Source of the DNA: CAZQFV01 sp964592645 | GTDB taxonomy: Bacteria; Chloroflexota; Chloroflexia; DTKN01 | DNA length: 64,000 nt | Reading direction: 5' to 3' | Assembly: GCA_964592645.1 (NCBI GenBank) | Contig: CAZQFV010000011.1 | Location: 43,352-107,351 of the forward strand | In this document: positions 45,709-54,596 of the stretch, piece by piece | Layout: the number at the start of each line of letters is the position of its first letter | How positions within the stretch are numbered: position 1 is the stretch's first letter | The notes under the pieces: model-generated | Database searches by the model: none | Seen by the model: only the letters and a program-made list of their open reading frames with translations | What the model was told of the DNA's origin: nothing | Translations under genes and position numbers: made by a program

Positions 45709-48700
45709 ATGGAAAACCGCGAGCAGATCTATCTGCGCCTGTTGGACCTGTCGGCGCGGATTGCCGCCAGCCTGGATGAACGCGCCATCGAACAGATGAC
45801 AGCTCAGACACTCTGCGAGGCGCTGCCGGCTGCTTGCTGCGCCGTCCTCCGCCTGGGAGCGGAGCGCGAACAAGGCTGCGTCAAGGCGGCTTACCCCTGC
45901 ACCGAACTGGACGACACCAGCTTCACCCCGGAGGAATGCTCGGCCCTCCTGCCATTTCTGGGGGCGACCGAGGCCCGGTGCGTCTCGCTGGAGGAAGACA
46001 CGGCCCTGGCGCCCCTGCTGGAGCGTTTCCAATGCCGCACCGCGGTCCTCTGTCCCCTGCACACCGAGGGCGGCCTCTCCCCGATCCTCTTCCTGGGCTT
46101 TGCCGGCCCCAGCTCCATAGCCGCCGAGGAACTGCCCCTTCTTACTTGCCTGGCCCGGCAGATCGGCGCCGCCCTGGACAGCACCCGTCTCTACCAGCAG
46201 ACCCACGGACGTCTCCAAGAACTGCGCCTGCTGCACACCGTGGCCCTGGCCGCCAACACCACCTTCGATATGGACCAGCTCCTGCGGCAGGTTGTGGAGG
46301 CCCTGTACCAGAACCTCGGCCCTGACATCTGTGCCTTCCTGCAAGTGGACTCGTCGCGGGGTGTGCTGCGGGCCCACCCCGCTTCCCATGGACTGCCTCA
46401 GCCGGCGGAACAGTTCGCCATTCCCCTGGACAGTGGGCTGGCCGGCTGGACGGCGCAGGCCGGGCAGCCGCTGCTGGTCCCAGAGGTGACCCGCGACGGG
46501 CGCTACCTGCCCACGGGCGACCGCGACATCCATGCCGAGATGTGCGTCCCGATCCAGGTGGCCGGGCGCGTCGCCGCCGTCATCGACCTGCAGAGCCGCC
46601 GACCCAACGCCTTCAGCCGGGATAGCCTCAGCCTGGTGACCACCGTGGCCGGCCAGTTGGCCCTGGCCATGGAACGGAACCAGGTCCTCCTGCAATCGCA
46701 GCAGCGCGTACGCGAGATGACGGCGCTGATGCGCGTCAGCACCGCCCTGCAGCGGGCCGGCCAACTGGAGGAGGTCTTGGAAGTGCTGCTCGCCGAGGCC
46801 TTTAGCCTTATGGGGCAGCAGCACGGCTCCATCCTCCTGCTGGACCGCGCCGCCAGCTGCCTGCGCATCGCCGCCAGCCGCGGCCTTTCCGATGAGGTCG
46901 TCGCCGAGCTGAACCGGCGGGGCATCCCCACCAACTTTGGCACCTTTGGCATCGTGCTGCAGACCGGCGAGATGCTGGAGGTCCGTGACACCTCCACCGA
47001 TCCGCGCGTGCAGAGCGGCTACGGCCCCGTCCCGCCCCAGTTGGTGAATATCCCGCTCAAGACCGATAAGGGGGTCATCGGCATCCTCGTCGTCGACGGC
47101 GTCCCGGCCGACGACACGGCCCGGCGGCTGCTGGAATCGATGGCCGGCGTCGCCGCGCTGGCCATCGAACGGGCCTGGCTCTTTGGAGAGACCCGTCGGC
47201 ACCTGGAAGAGGTGCGCTTCCTCCAGGAGATGGCCCTGGCCACCACGGCCACCCTGGACCTGGACGAGGTGCTGCGCCGCTCGGTGGAGGCGCTGCAGCG
47301 TTGGCTCAAGTTCGAGGTCTTTGGCTTCCTGGTGATCGACGAGCGGGCCGGCCTGCTGCGCCTGCACCCCACGTTCGTGGGCGTGCCCGAGGAGTTACAC
47401 GGCTTCACCATCCCCATCGGCGAGGGGATCACCGGCTGGGTGGCCCAGACCGGGGAGCCCTACTGGAGCGGCGACGTCCTGATCGATCCTCACTACTGCC
47501 AGGCCATCCCAGGCATCCGTTCCGAGATCAGCGTGCCGGTCAAGGCCGGCAACCGGGTCATCGCCGTCATCGACATCGAGAGCGTGCGGCCCAACGCCTT
47601 TGGCCACAACGAGGTGCGCCTGCTTTCCTCGATGGCCCAGCAGTTGGCCATCGCCCTGGAGAACGCCCGGCGCTACCGCTGGGAGTCCGAGCAGCGCCGC
47701 CTGGCCGAGGAGATGCGCCAGGCGGCCGTGATGCTCGGCGCGACCCAGGATGTCGATGACCTGCTCTCGCAATCCCTGGCGCACCTGGAGCGGATCATGC
47801 CCTGCGATGTGGCCTGCCTGCTGCTGCTGCAGGGCGGCCGGCCCGACCGCCTCAAGGCCAAGGGCCTCACCCTGCCCAGCCCCGAGGGCTGGCTGGAGGC
47901 CGGCACGCTGGGGGCCCGCATCTATGCCGAGCACCGCTCCCTGGTGATCCCCGATGTCCGGCGCGAATCCTCCTGGCGGCCATGGCCGGGGGCCGAAGCG
48001 CTGCTCTCCTGGGTCGGCGTGCCCTTCCTGGTGCGCGAGGAGATCCAGGGCATGCTCCTGGCCGGCCATGCCACCCCCTATACCTACGGCCGCGAAGAGG
48101 CCGCCACCCTGCTCTCCTTCGCCAGCCAGATGGCCCTGGCTATCGGGCGGGTGCGCTTCTCCGAACAGGAGCGCCGCCGGACCGAACAGCTCGACCTGCT
48201 GCACCGCATCGGCCAACGGATCGTCGGGATTATGGACCGCGACCAGCTCATGGAGGAGGCCCTCCGCTGCCTGCAGGACGCCTGGCGATCCTGCCAAACC
48301 AGCCTGGCGATTATCGAGGGCCGCGAGATCGTCATCCTGACGGCGACCAGCCCACTCGAGGCCGCAGCGCCGCTGCCGCGGGTGCGCGCCCCGCTGGACG
48401 GCCCCGGAATCACCTGCTGGGTGGCCCAAAAGGGCATGCCCCTGCTGGTGCCGGACGTGACCAGCGATCCCCGCTTCCAGGACTATTCTCTCTCCCCGCA
48501 GGCCCGCTCGGAGATGGCCGTGCCGCTGCGCGCCAAGGGACGGATCATCGGCGCGCTGGGAGTAAGCGGAGAGCGCCCAGGGCAGTTCGACGAAAGCGAC
48601 CTCTCCACACTCCAGGCCCTGGGCATCCAGATCGCCGGGGCCATCGAACGGGCCATGCTCTATGCCGACTTGAAAGACACGGTGGAGCGGCTCCGCCAGA

Positions 48701-49407
48701 CCGACCGTCTGCGCAACGACTTTCTGCACACCGTCAACCACGAGATGCGGGCCCCGCTCACCGCCATCCTCGGTTTTGCCGACTTTCTCCTGCGCGAGCA
48801 GGCCGGCCCGCTGACGGTGGCCCAGCGCGAGTACCTGGAAGAGATCCGCACCAGCGGCGGACGCATCCAGGTCCTGGTGGAAAACATCCTGGAAGCGGCG
48901 CGCCTAGAAGAGGGCCAGGTGACGCCGCGCTGTATGGAGGTATGCATCGGCGACGTGGCCGGCCAGATCCTGGCCATGGCCCGGCCGACCGCCAGCGAAA
49001 AGAACATCGCCCTGGTCTCGCGCATTCCACCGGACCTGCCCAATGTACTGGCCGATCCCTTGATGGTCGAGCGCATCGTAATCAACCTGCTGACCAACGC
49101 CATCAAGTTCACTCCCAAAGGGGGGCTGGTCTGGATCGAGGCCGACTGCGGCGCAGAGGCCGGAATGGTCCGGGTGTGCGTCGGCGACACCGGCGTGGGC
49201 ATCCCGCCGGAGCATATCGACGAGATCTTTCGCCGCTTCCGCCGCCTGGAGACGCCCAGCCTGGGCAAGGTCGGCGGCACCGGCCTGGGGCTCTACATCG
49301 TCAAGGGGTTGGTCGAGGCCCACGGCGGGCGGATCTGGGTGGAGAGCGCCGTCGGCGAGGGCAGCAAGTTCTTTTTCACCCTGCCCATCGCCCCCGGGTC
49401 ACTCTGA
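45709..49407 (+). CDS. Six-GAF sensor histidine kinase
   Basis: 1232 residues from the ATG at 45709. Six consecutive GAF domains (about 10-160, 170-330, 340-500, 505-665, 670-825, 830-985) contain repeated motifs such as AVIDIESVRPNAFG and GWVAQTGEPYW. A HisKA domain follows with His1011 (HTVNHEMRAPLTAILGFADF), then HATPase_c with the N box INLLTNAIKF, G1 VGDTGVGIPP and G2 GGTGLGLYIV. There are no membrane segments, so it is a cytoplasmic sensor. No response regulator gene is adjacent. Rex follows 21 bases later. Some GAF domains may bind heme, flavin or nucleotides; none can be assigned. Confidence 0.95.
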   Translation: MENREQIYLRLLDLSARIAASLDERAIEQMTAQTLCEALPAACCAVLRLGAEREQGCVKAAYPCTELDDTSFTPEECSALLPFLGATEARCVSLEEDTALAPLLERFQCRTAVLCPLHTEGGLSPILFLGFAGPSSIAAEELPLLTCLARQIGAALDSTRLYQQTHGRLQELRLLHTVALAANTTFDMDQLLRQVVEALYQNLGPDICAFLQVDSSRGVLRAHPASHGLPQPAEQFAIPLDSGLAGWTAQAGQPLLVPEVTRDGRYLPTGDRDIHAEMCVPIQVAGRVAAVIDLQSRRPNAFSRDSLSLVTTVAGQLALAMERNQVLLQSQQRVREMTALMRVSTALQRAGQLEEVLEVLLAEAFSLMGQQHGSILLLDRAASCLRIAASRGLSDEVVAELNRRGIPTNFGTFGIVLQTGEMLEVRDTSTDPRVQSGYGPVPPQLVNIPLKTDKGVIGILVVDGVPADDTARRLLESMAGVAALAIERAWLFGETRRHLEEVRFLQEMALATTATLDLDEVLRRSVEALQRWLKFEVFGFLVIDERAGLLRLHPTFVGVPEELHGFTIPIGEGITGWVAQTGEPYWSGDVLIDPHYCQAIPGIRSEISVPVKAGNRVIAVIDIESVRPNAFGHNEVRLLSSMAQQLAIALENARRYRWESEQRRLAEEMRQAAVMLGATQDVDDLLSQSLAHLERIMPCDVACLLLLQGGRPDRLKAKGLTLPSPEGWLEAGTLGARIYAEHRSLVIPDVRRESSWRPWPGAEALLSWVGVPFLVREEIQGMLLAGHATPYTYGREEAATLLSFASQMALAIGRVRFSEQERRRTEQLDLLHRIGQRIVGIMDRDQLMEEALRCLQDAWRSCQTSLAIIEGREIVILTATSPLEAAAPLPRVRAPLDGPGITCWVAQKGMPLLVPDVTSDPRFQDYSLSPQARSEMAVPLRAKGRIIGALGVSGERPGQFDESDLSTLQALGIQIAGAIERAMLYADLKDTVERLRQTDRLRNDFLHTVNHEMRAPLTAILGFADFLLREQAGPLTVAQREYLEEIRTSGGRIQVLVENILEAARLEEGQVTPRCMEVCIGDVAGQILAMARPTASEKNIALVSRIPPDLPNVLADPLMVERIVINLLTNAIKFTPKGGLVWIEADCGAEAGMVRVCVGDTGVGIPPEHIDEIFRRFRRLETPSLGKVGGTGLGLYIVKGLVEAHGGRIWVESAVGEGSKFFFTLPIAPGSL

Positions 49408-49428
49408 AAATCCATCGAGGAGGAGAAA

Positions 49429-50064
49429 ATGAACCCGCGCACCGTCCCCGACGTCGTCGTCCGCCGGCTGACCCAGTACTACTACGCCCTGCGCCGCTGC
49501 CGCGAACGAGGTCTGGACGTCGTCTCCTCGCAGTTGCTGGGCGAGATGCTCAACGTGACCGCCGCCCAGATCCGCAAGGACCTTTCGTTCTTTGGGGGCT
49601 TTGGCAAACAGGGCATCGGCTACCATGTGAACTCCCTCCTGGAGCACATCCAACGCATCCTGGGGCTGCAGCGGAAGTGGCCGGTGGCCCTGGTGGGGCT
49701 GGGCAATCTGGGCCGGGCCCTCCTGCACTACCAGGGCTTTGCCCAGGAAGGTTTCGACATCGTAGCGCTGTTCGACAGAGACATGCGCAAGGTGGGCACC
49801 ACCCTCGGAGGGCTGACCATCCGCGACGATCACGACATCCCCCAGGTTGTCCCCGTCCTGGGCGTGCAGATCGCTATTCTGGCGCTGCCGCCGGACAAGG
49901 CCCAGGAGGTGGCGGACATGCTCGTGAAGGCCGGCGTCAAAGCCCTGCTGAACTATGCCCCGGTGACGCTCAAGGTGCCGGAGGGGGTTTGGGTGCGCCA
50001 GATGGACCCGCTGGTGGCGCTGCAGAGCATGACCTACTACCTGGTGGAAGAGGGGAAGGATTGA
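49429..50064 (+). CDS. rex: Redox-sensing transcriptional repressor Rex
   Basis: 211 residues; GAGGAGGAGAAA precedes the ATG, 21 bases after the kinase. N-terminal winged HTH (VVRRLTQYYYALRRC, SQLLGEMLNVTAAQIRKDLS, FFGGFGKQGIGYHV) and a Rossmann domain with VALVGLGNLGRALL, which binds NAD(H). Rex releases DNA when the NADH/NAD+ ratio rises and controls fermentation and respiration genes. All family landmarks and the length are normal. Co-transcription with a multi-GAF kinase suggests the two signals are read together, though the kinase's partner is unknown. Confidence 0.96.
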   Translation: MNPRTVPDVVVRRLTQYYYALRRCRERGLDVVSSQLLGEMLNVTAAQIRKDLSFFGGFGKQGIGYHVNSLLEHIQRILGLQRKWPVALVGLGNLGRALLHYQGFAQEGFDIVALFDRDMRKVGTTLGGLTIRDDHDIPQVVPVLGVQIAILALPPDKAQEVADMLVKAGVKALLNYAPVTLKVPEGVWVRQMDPLVALQSMTYYLVEEGKD

Positions 50065-50123
50065 CCCGCAAACATCCGGCGGGGGAAGCAACGATACTGC
50101 CGGGGGCCTGGCAAGGCGAGCCC

Positions 50124-50630
50124 CTACTTTTCCATATCCCGCAGTACGCTCTCGATAAACGGCCGGGTCATGGGCCCGACCTGGATGAGGTGGATCCTGC
50201 CTTGACGATCGATAAACACGCTGGTGGGCAGGGTGCCGACACGGTAGGCCACGGCGACGGTCCCATCGCGGTCCAGGAGGACGGGAAAGGTTAGTTTCTG
50301 CGCGGCGACGAACTCGACCACATCGTTCAGCTCGTCCTGATAGAGCGCATCCACCGCCAGGATCACCAGCCCATCCGCGCCCTGCGCGGCATAGGCGCGC
50401 TCCATCTCCGGCATCTCCAAACGGCACGGGGGACACCAGGAGGCCCAAAAGTTCAGCAGCACCGGCCGGCCCCGGAAATCGTCCAGGCTGACCCGCTGGC
50501 CGTGCAAGTCTTCCAGGCTCAGCGCCGGGGCGACGTCTCCCGGGTGCAGGCCGCCGCCTGGGCCAAGGCAGCCGCCCAGCAGGACCAGCAGGGCCAGGAG
50601 CAGCGCGAGCCGAGGGCCTCCGTGCGACAT
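50124..50630 (-). CDS. TlpA/ResA-like thioredoxin lipoprotein
   Basis: 168 residues. The signal peptide ends in a lipobox (LLVLLGGC), so the mature protein is anchored by Cys21. A thioredoxin-like fold follows with the redox motif WASWCPPC and the cis-Pro loop GTLPTSVFIDRQGRI. Such proteins reduce disulfides on extracytoplasmic proteins, classically apocytochrome c. No cytochrome-maturation gene is adjacent. AGGAG lies upstream of the ATG. It follows the AlbA-type regulator by 13 bases, so it is the last gene of the 52241-50124 operon. Confidence 0.9.
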   Translation of the reverse strand: MSHGGPRLALLLALLVLLGGCLGPGGGLHPGDVAPALSLEDLHGQRVSLDDFRGRPVLLNFWASWCPPCRLEMPEMERAYAAQGADGLVILAVDALYQDELNDVVEFVAAQKLTFPVLLDRDGTVAVAYRVGTLPTSVFIDRQGRIHLIQVGPMTRPFIESVLRDMEK

Positions 50631-50643
50631 GCGGCTCTTTCTC

Positions 50644-52041
50644 CTATTTGAGAATATAGTAGGTCGCCCGCCGCTCGCCCACCTTGAGCAGCAGGCCCCG
50701 CACGACCAGGTCGGCCATGTCGCGCCGCAGCGTCTCCGTACTCACCTCGGGGCACAGCTCCTGCAGGTCGCGGCCAGAGAGCCGGCCCTTCTCGGCCAGG
50801 AAAAGCAGCGCCTGCACCTGGCGTTCGTTCAGGCCGAGGCGCGCCAGCGCCTGGGGATCGGCCGGCAGTTCGCCGATCGGCAGGCCGCTGGGGCCGCGCA
50901 GCGTCAGCATGAACCCGGCGCGCATCTCGCGCCAGGCCGGCCGCGGGAGGTGGGCCTCCTCCATCAGGGTGACGACACGCTGCAAGCCATACCCCAGGCG
51001 CGTCCCCAGCCCCAGGTCGGCCATCACCTGGGCCAGGCGGGGGTTGCGGGCCGCCTGCTCTTGCAGGAGGTCCTCCTCCCCAACCGGGCCCACCAGTCGC
51101 CCCGGGCTATAGACCTCGATGCGGTCCTGATACATCTCGATCCGGATCACCTGCCCGCGCAGGCTATAATCCCGGTGGACCACGGCGTTGACGACGACCT
51201 CGCGCACCGCCTCCAGCGGGTACTCGGTGACCTCTACCCGCGCGGCATCGCGCCACATGCGGCCGCGGCGCATATGCGACTGCAAGAAGGACTCGGCCTG
51301 GCGCACCTGCTCCGGCAGCGTCCCGGCGGCCTCCTGGTGCAACGGCTCCGGCCCGGGGGCAGTCCCCAGGTGGCGGACCAGCACGATCTGCGCCTGGGGC
51401 AGGAAAGACTGGGGGTTGTGCCCAAAGAGGAGCAGGCCGGCGTGGGTGGGCCGCAGGCCGGCCGGTGTGGGAGCGACACAGCCGCGCTGCTGCAGCAGCG
51501 CGAGCGGATCGGCCGGGACGGCCTGCTGTTGCGTGGCATACTCTTTCACCCGCGCCGCGTCCAGGTCGTCGAGCGTGGCGCCGGTCGGCACCAGCGTTTC
51601 GAACCCCTCCGCGCTGCGCTCCAGGAGCATGCTGCGCAGCTCGGTGCTGCCGGGCAGGACGTTCTCCGCCCCCACCCGCCGCATGTACTGGCCGTGGTAA
51701 TGATAAACCTGCGGCAGGCCCCGCGGCACCGTGACGACCAGGACGGCCCGGCCCTGCACGACGACCGTCTCCGGGGAGGGCAGCTCCAACGGGGGGACGA
51801 TCTCGCGCGCCGTCTCGGACACGATGGACCGGGCCTCGTCGGGGGAGACCAACCCCTCCACGGGGTTGCGTCGGCCGGCGTGCACGCCCAGGACGACGAG
51901 CCCGCCGTGGGCGTTGGCCAGCGCCACCAGCGCCTCGCCCAGGGCCGGCAGGCGAAAACGGGCCGGCAGGAACGTACAGGCCGGCCCTTCGCCTTGCTGG
52001 ATCAGGTCGAGGACCTCTGCTTCGGTCAAGCCTTTTACCAC
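50644..52041 (-). CDS. AlbA-2/HATPase_c_4 putative regulator
   Basis: About 465 residues if the GTG at 52041 is used; it overlaps the mini-ferritin stop by 7 bases. A TTG at 52029 is an alternative, as neither has an ideal site. The N-terminal Schlafen/AlbA-2 domain (about 25-130; ALANAHGGLVVLGVHAGRR) is followed by a GHKL-like ATP-binding module (about 250-360; AVREVVVNAVVHRDYSLRG, IEVYSPGRL) and a C-terminal winged helix (about 400-465; LNERQVQALLFLAEKGRLSG). These proteins are often annotated as RecG-like helicases or transcriptional regulators, but they lack helicase motifs. Probably a DNA-binding regulator; ligand unknown. Confidence 0.82.
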   Translation of the reverse strand: MVKGLTEAEVLDLIQQGEGPACTFLPARFRLPALGEALVALANAHGGLVVLGVHAGRRNPVEGLVSPDEARSIVSETAREIVPPLELPSPETVVVQGRAVLVVTVPRGLPQVYHYHGQYMRRVGAENVLPGSTELRSMLLERSAEGFETLVPTGATLDDLDAARVKEYATQQQAVPADPLALLQQRGCVAPTPAGLRPTHAGLLLFGHNPQSFLPQAQIVLVRHLGTAPGPEPLHQEAAGTLPEQVRQAESFLQSHMRRGRMWRDAARVEVTEYPLEAVREVVVNAVVHRDYSLRGQVIRIEMYQDRIEVYSPGRLVGPVGEEDLLQEQAARNPRLAQVMADLGLGTRLGYGLQRVVTLMEEAHLPRPAWREMRAGFMLTLRGPSGLPIGELPADPQALARLGLNERQVQALLFLAEKGRLSGRDLQELCPEVSTETLRRDMADLVVRGLLLKVGERRATYYILK

Positions 52042-52241
52042 TCCTGACGGAAAGCCCTGTCGTACTCGTCTTGCAGCCGCCGCTCGTGATGCTGCTCCTG
52101 CTCCAGCAGGAAAGTAAAGAGCTCGCGCATTGCCGGGCCCTTTTCCGCCAACTGCCGGTACAGCTCCTGGGCCTCCTGCTCGCGGCGGATAGCCAGCTGC
52201 CAGGCCTCTTCCAGGGTCATATCGGCGAGTTTCTTGTCCAT
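52035..52241 (-). CDS. Mini-ferritin-like two-helix protein
   Basis: 68 residues; AAGGAGGAACC precedes the ATG at 52241. Two helices contain EEAWQLAIRREQEAQELYRQ and LFTFLLEQEQHHERRLQDEY, which resemble the first half of a rubrerythrin four-helix bundle, with Glu and the E-x-x-H pair needed for one half of a diiron site. The second half is absent, so it would have to dimerise, as in encapsulated-ferritin-type proteins. It is the first gene of an operon with the AlbA-type regulator and TlpA. An alternative is a truncated rubrerythrin relic. Confidence 0.65.
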   Translation of the reverse strand: MDKKLADMTLEEAWQLAIRREQEAQELYRQLAEKGPAMRELFTFLLEQEQHHERRLQDEYDRAFRQEW

Positions 52242-52284
52242 GGTTCCTCCTTGCAAATGAGTCGGGGCAACGAGTAGAAGTCGT

Positions 52285-52366
52285 CTCATAAACCACGAAG
52301 ACACAAGGGGTTCTTGACTTCTTTTCCCGGTCTTATTGGTGCCTTTGTGGTTATTTATGAGATAGG
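52285..52366. repeat. Dispersed intergenic repeat, copy 4, with terminal inverted arms
   Basis: The left arm CTCATAAACCACGAAGACAC (52285 onward) and the right arm, which on the minus strand reads ATCTCATAAATAACCACAAA, are inverted copies around a ~20-bp centre, giving a MITE-like shape. It fills most of the 177-bp gap between the mini-ferritin start and the FAD reductase stop. Confidence 0.6.
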
Positions 52367-52418
52367 TCTAGCCAATGGCCCGCGATGAACCGGTCGTTCA
52401 CCTGGCGCTCGCCACCAG

Positions 52419-53627
52419 CTACTTGCCACCTGCTATTTCATAATCCTCATCCAGCAGCCGTTCGGCATACCCCGAAACGTCGGCTCGTTCCTTGATCAGG
52501 CCGGCGAACATCCGCACCCGCTTGCGTTCGCCCAGGAGGATCGCCCCCACAATACGGCCTTCCCGCAGGACCACCTTGACATAGCGGCCCCGCTCCGGCT
52601 CGCTGCGGCGCAGCTCCTCGGCCCCCTCCTGCTCCGGGTTGACCTCGCCGATCGCGGTCAGATCCACGCCGACGACCTTGAGGGTCGTAGTCGGGATCGT
52701 CCCGGTGTAGAGGACCTCCCGGCCGGCCATGTTGGCCGCGGCGGCCGGGGCCTGGTCCCATACCGCGGGCAGGATGCCGTAGACGCGCCCGGCGTGCTCG
52801 GCGCAGTCGCCGGCGGCATAGATGCCCGCGGCGTTGGTGCGCAGGTAGTCGTCGACGACGATCCCCTTGTTCACGGCCAGGCCGGCCGCCTGGGCCAGCT
52901 CCACCCGCGGGCGCACGCCCGCGGAGACGAGGATGATCTCGGCCGGCAGCACGCGTTGATCCTTCAGCCGCAGCCGGGCCGCACATTCCGCCTCGGCCTC
53001 GCACCGGCCGGCCGCGGCCCCGGTGATCACGCGGATGCCCAGGCCCTGGATGATCCCAAGAAGGATATCGGCGCCAGCCTGGTCCAACTGCCGGGGGAGG
53101 AGCCGGCCGTACAGCTCGATGACGGTGACCCGCAGGCCGAGGGCCCGCAGGCCGCGCGCCGCCTCCAAACCCAGCAGCCCGCCGCCGACGATCACCGCGT
53201 ACTCCTTCCCCTGGGCATAGGCGCGGATGGCCTGGGCGTCGCCCAGGGTGCGCAGGGCAAAGACCCCCGGCATGGGCATCCCGTCGATCGGCGGGACAAA
53301 GGCCACGCTGCCGGTGGCCAGGAGCAGCCGATCGTAGCCTTCCCGCCGTCCATCGGCCAGGTGGATGGTGCCAGCGGCGGGATCCAGCCCCTCGACACGG
53401 ACGCCGCGGTGGACGGCGATGCCCTTTTCCCGGTACCAGGCCGCCGGGCGGATGAGCAGGCGCTCTTCCGACACCCCGCCGGCCAGGAAATCGGGCAACA
53501 GCGGACGGCGATAGGCCCACTGGGGCTCTTCCCCGTAGATGGCCACCTGCGCCGCGGGGTCCTCCTTCAGCAGGGCCTCGGCCGCCATCTCCCCGGCCGC
53601 GCCGTTGCCGACAATCACGTACCGCAC
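52419..53627 (-). CDS. FAD-dependent NAD(P)H oxidoreductase
   Basis: 402 residues from a GTG at 53627, overlapping the 3' end of the tandem-ferritin gene by 13 bases. It belongs to the pyridine-nucleotide-disulfide family: FAD motif YVIVGNGAAGEMAAEALL, NAD(P)H motif YAVIVGGGLLGLEAARGL and the second FAD motif NAAGIYAAGDCAE. There is no redox CxxC, as in rubredoxin reductases and the nitrite-reductase FAD module. It probably passes electrons from NAD(P)H to the neighbouring ferritin-like protein or to a rubredoxin. That pairing is inferred from the overlap. Confidence 0.88.
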   Translation of the reverse strand: MRYVIVGNGAAGEMAAEALLKEDPAAQVAIYGEEPQWAYRRPLLPDFLAGGVSEERLLIRPAAWYREKGIAVHRGVRVEGLDPAAGTIHLADGRREGYDRLLLATGSVAFVPPIDGMPMPGVFALRTLGDAQAIRAYAQGKEYAVIVGGGLLGLEAARGLRALGLRVTVIELYGRLLPRQLDQAGADILLGIIQGLGIRVITGAAAGRCEAEAECAARLRLKDQRVLPAEIILVSAGVRPRVELAQAAGLAVNKGIVVDDYLRTNAAGIYAAGDCAEHAGRVYGILPAVWDQAPAAAANMAGREVLYTGTIPTTTLKVVGVDLTAIGEVNPEQEGAEELRRSEPERGRYVKVVLREGRIVGAILLGERKRVRMFAGLIKERADVSGYAERLLDEDYEIAGGK

Positions 53628-54511
53628 GAGGACTCCCCCGCCTTCCCCTGCAGCTCGCGCAGGATATGGCTGAAGAGGGCGTCGTGATAGACCTCGTGAT
53701 CGCGCACGCGGGCCAGCAGCTCGGCCAGATGCGGCTCGCCGGCCGCCCGCAGCTCCTCGATCTGGGCATCGTAATCCATCGTCACCGCCCGCTCCGCAGC
53801 GATGTCGGCCTGCAACTGCTGCACGGTGTCCCGGGACTGATCGATCGGGTCGTGCTGCATGCCCGGGTAGGCCCCGTGCGAGGCCAACTTTTCGGCAAAC
53901 CAGCCCATATGCTGCATCTCGTTGATCGCCTGCCACTCCAGCTCGTCGGCAACCTCGCAGTGCGGCGTGGTAAAGGCGTGGAAGAGGTACTGGAGGACGA
54001 CGGTGTACTCGTGCTGGACACCCTGCAGGAGGATCTCCAGGGGGCGGGCCGGGGCGGCCTTGGCGTCCTCGGGGCGAATGGGGCCCACAGGCATCTGGCC
54101 CTCGGCGGCCAACTCCTCCGCCAAGTCGGCAAACTTGGCCCGGTGTGCCGCCTCGTCGCTGACGATGCGCTCCAAGAGCAAGTTGACCCGGGAATCGCCG
54201 ATGGCGGCGATGTGCTCCCGGTAGAGGGCGATGGCCACCTCCTCGGCCACGACGTCGCGGGCCATCCATTCCGACGGGACAGCCCCCGTGGCGTCCACCG
54301 GCCCCCGCTCCATGGTGGGGGTCCCGCCCAGCTCGACGACGAGCTCGGACAGCCACTTCAGATGGCGCATCTCCTCGCGAGCGATGGCCTCGATCTCACC
54401 CGCCGCCTCGCCTTCCCCCATGGCATAGGCATGCAGCAGGTACTGGATAATGGCGGCGTGTTCCCCACGAATATCCTCGTTCAACAGCTCAACAATCTGT
54501 GCAGTATCCAA
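53615..54511 (-). CDS. Tandem ferritin-like diiron protein
   Basis: 298 residues forming two bacterioferritin/rubrerythrin-like four-helix bundles. Domain 1 (about 1-135) has EHAAIIQYLLHAY, EEMRH and DEAAH. Domain 2 (about 160-290) has EYTVVLQYLFHAF, NEMQH and HEVYH. Each domain keeps two E-x-x-H motifs, so each can hold its own diiron centre. Duplicated single-chain ferritins of this kind are uncommon. It could store iron or reduce peroxide/oxygen with electrons from the overlapping FAD reductase. Promoter at 54563-54591. Confidence 0.85.
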   Translation of the reverse strand: MDTAQIVELLNEDIRGEHAAIIQYLLHAYAMGEGEAAGEIEAIAREEMRHLKWLSELVVELGGTPTMERGPVDATGAVPSEWMARDVVAEEVAIALYREHIAAIGDSRVNLLLERIVSDEAAHRAKFADLAEELAAEGQMPVGPIRPEDAKAAPARPLEILLQGVQHEYTVVLQYLFHAFTTPHCEVADELEWQAINEMQHMGWFAEKLASHGAYPGMQHDPIDQSRDTVQQLQADIAAERAVTMDYDAQIEELRAAGEPHLAELLARVRDHEVYHDALFSHILRELQGKAGESSCGT

Positions 54512-54562
54512 GGGACACCTCCTGTTCTCGATGTAGACACACTCTCGATCCGCGACGGCTGC

Positions 54563-54591
54563 ATTTTACTACAACAGGCCCATGGGCGCAA
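54563..54591 (-). promoter_or_regulatory. Promoter of ferritin-reductase operon
   Basis: Minus strand TTGCGC (54591-54586), a 17-bp spacer, TAAAAT (54568-54563), about 50 nt before the ferritin ATG. Confidence 0.6.
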
Positions 54592-54596
54592 CCACG

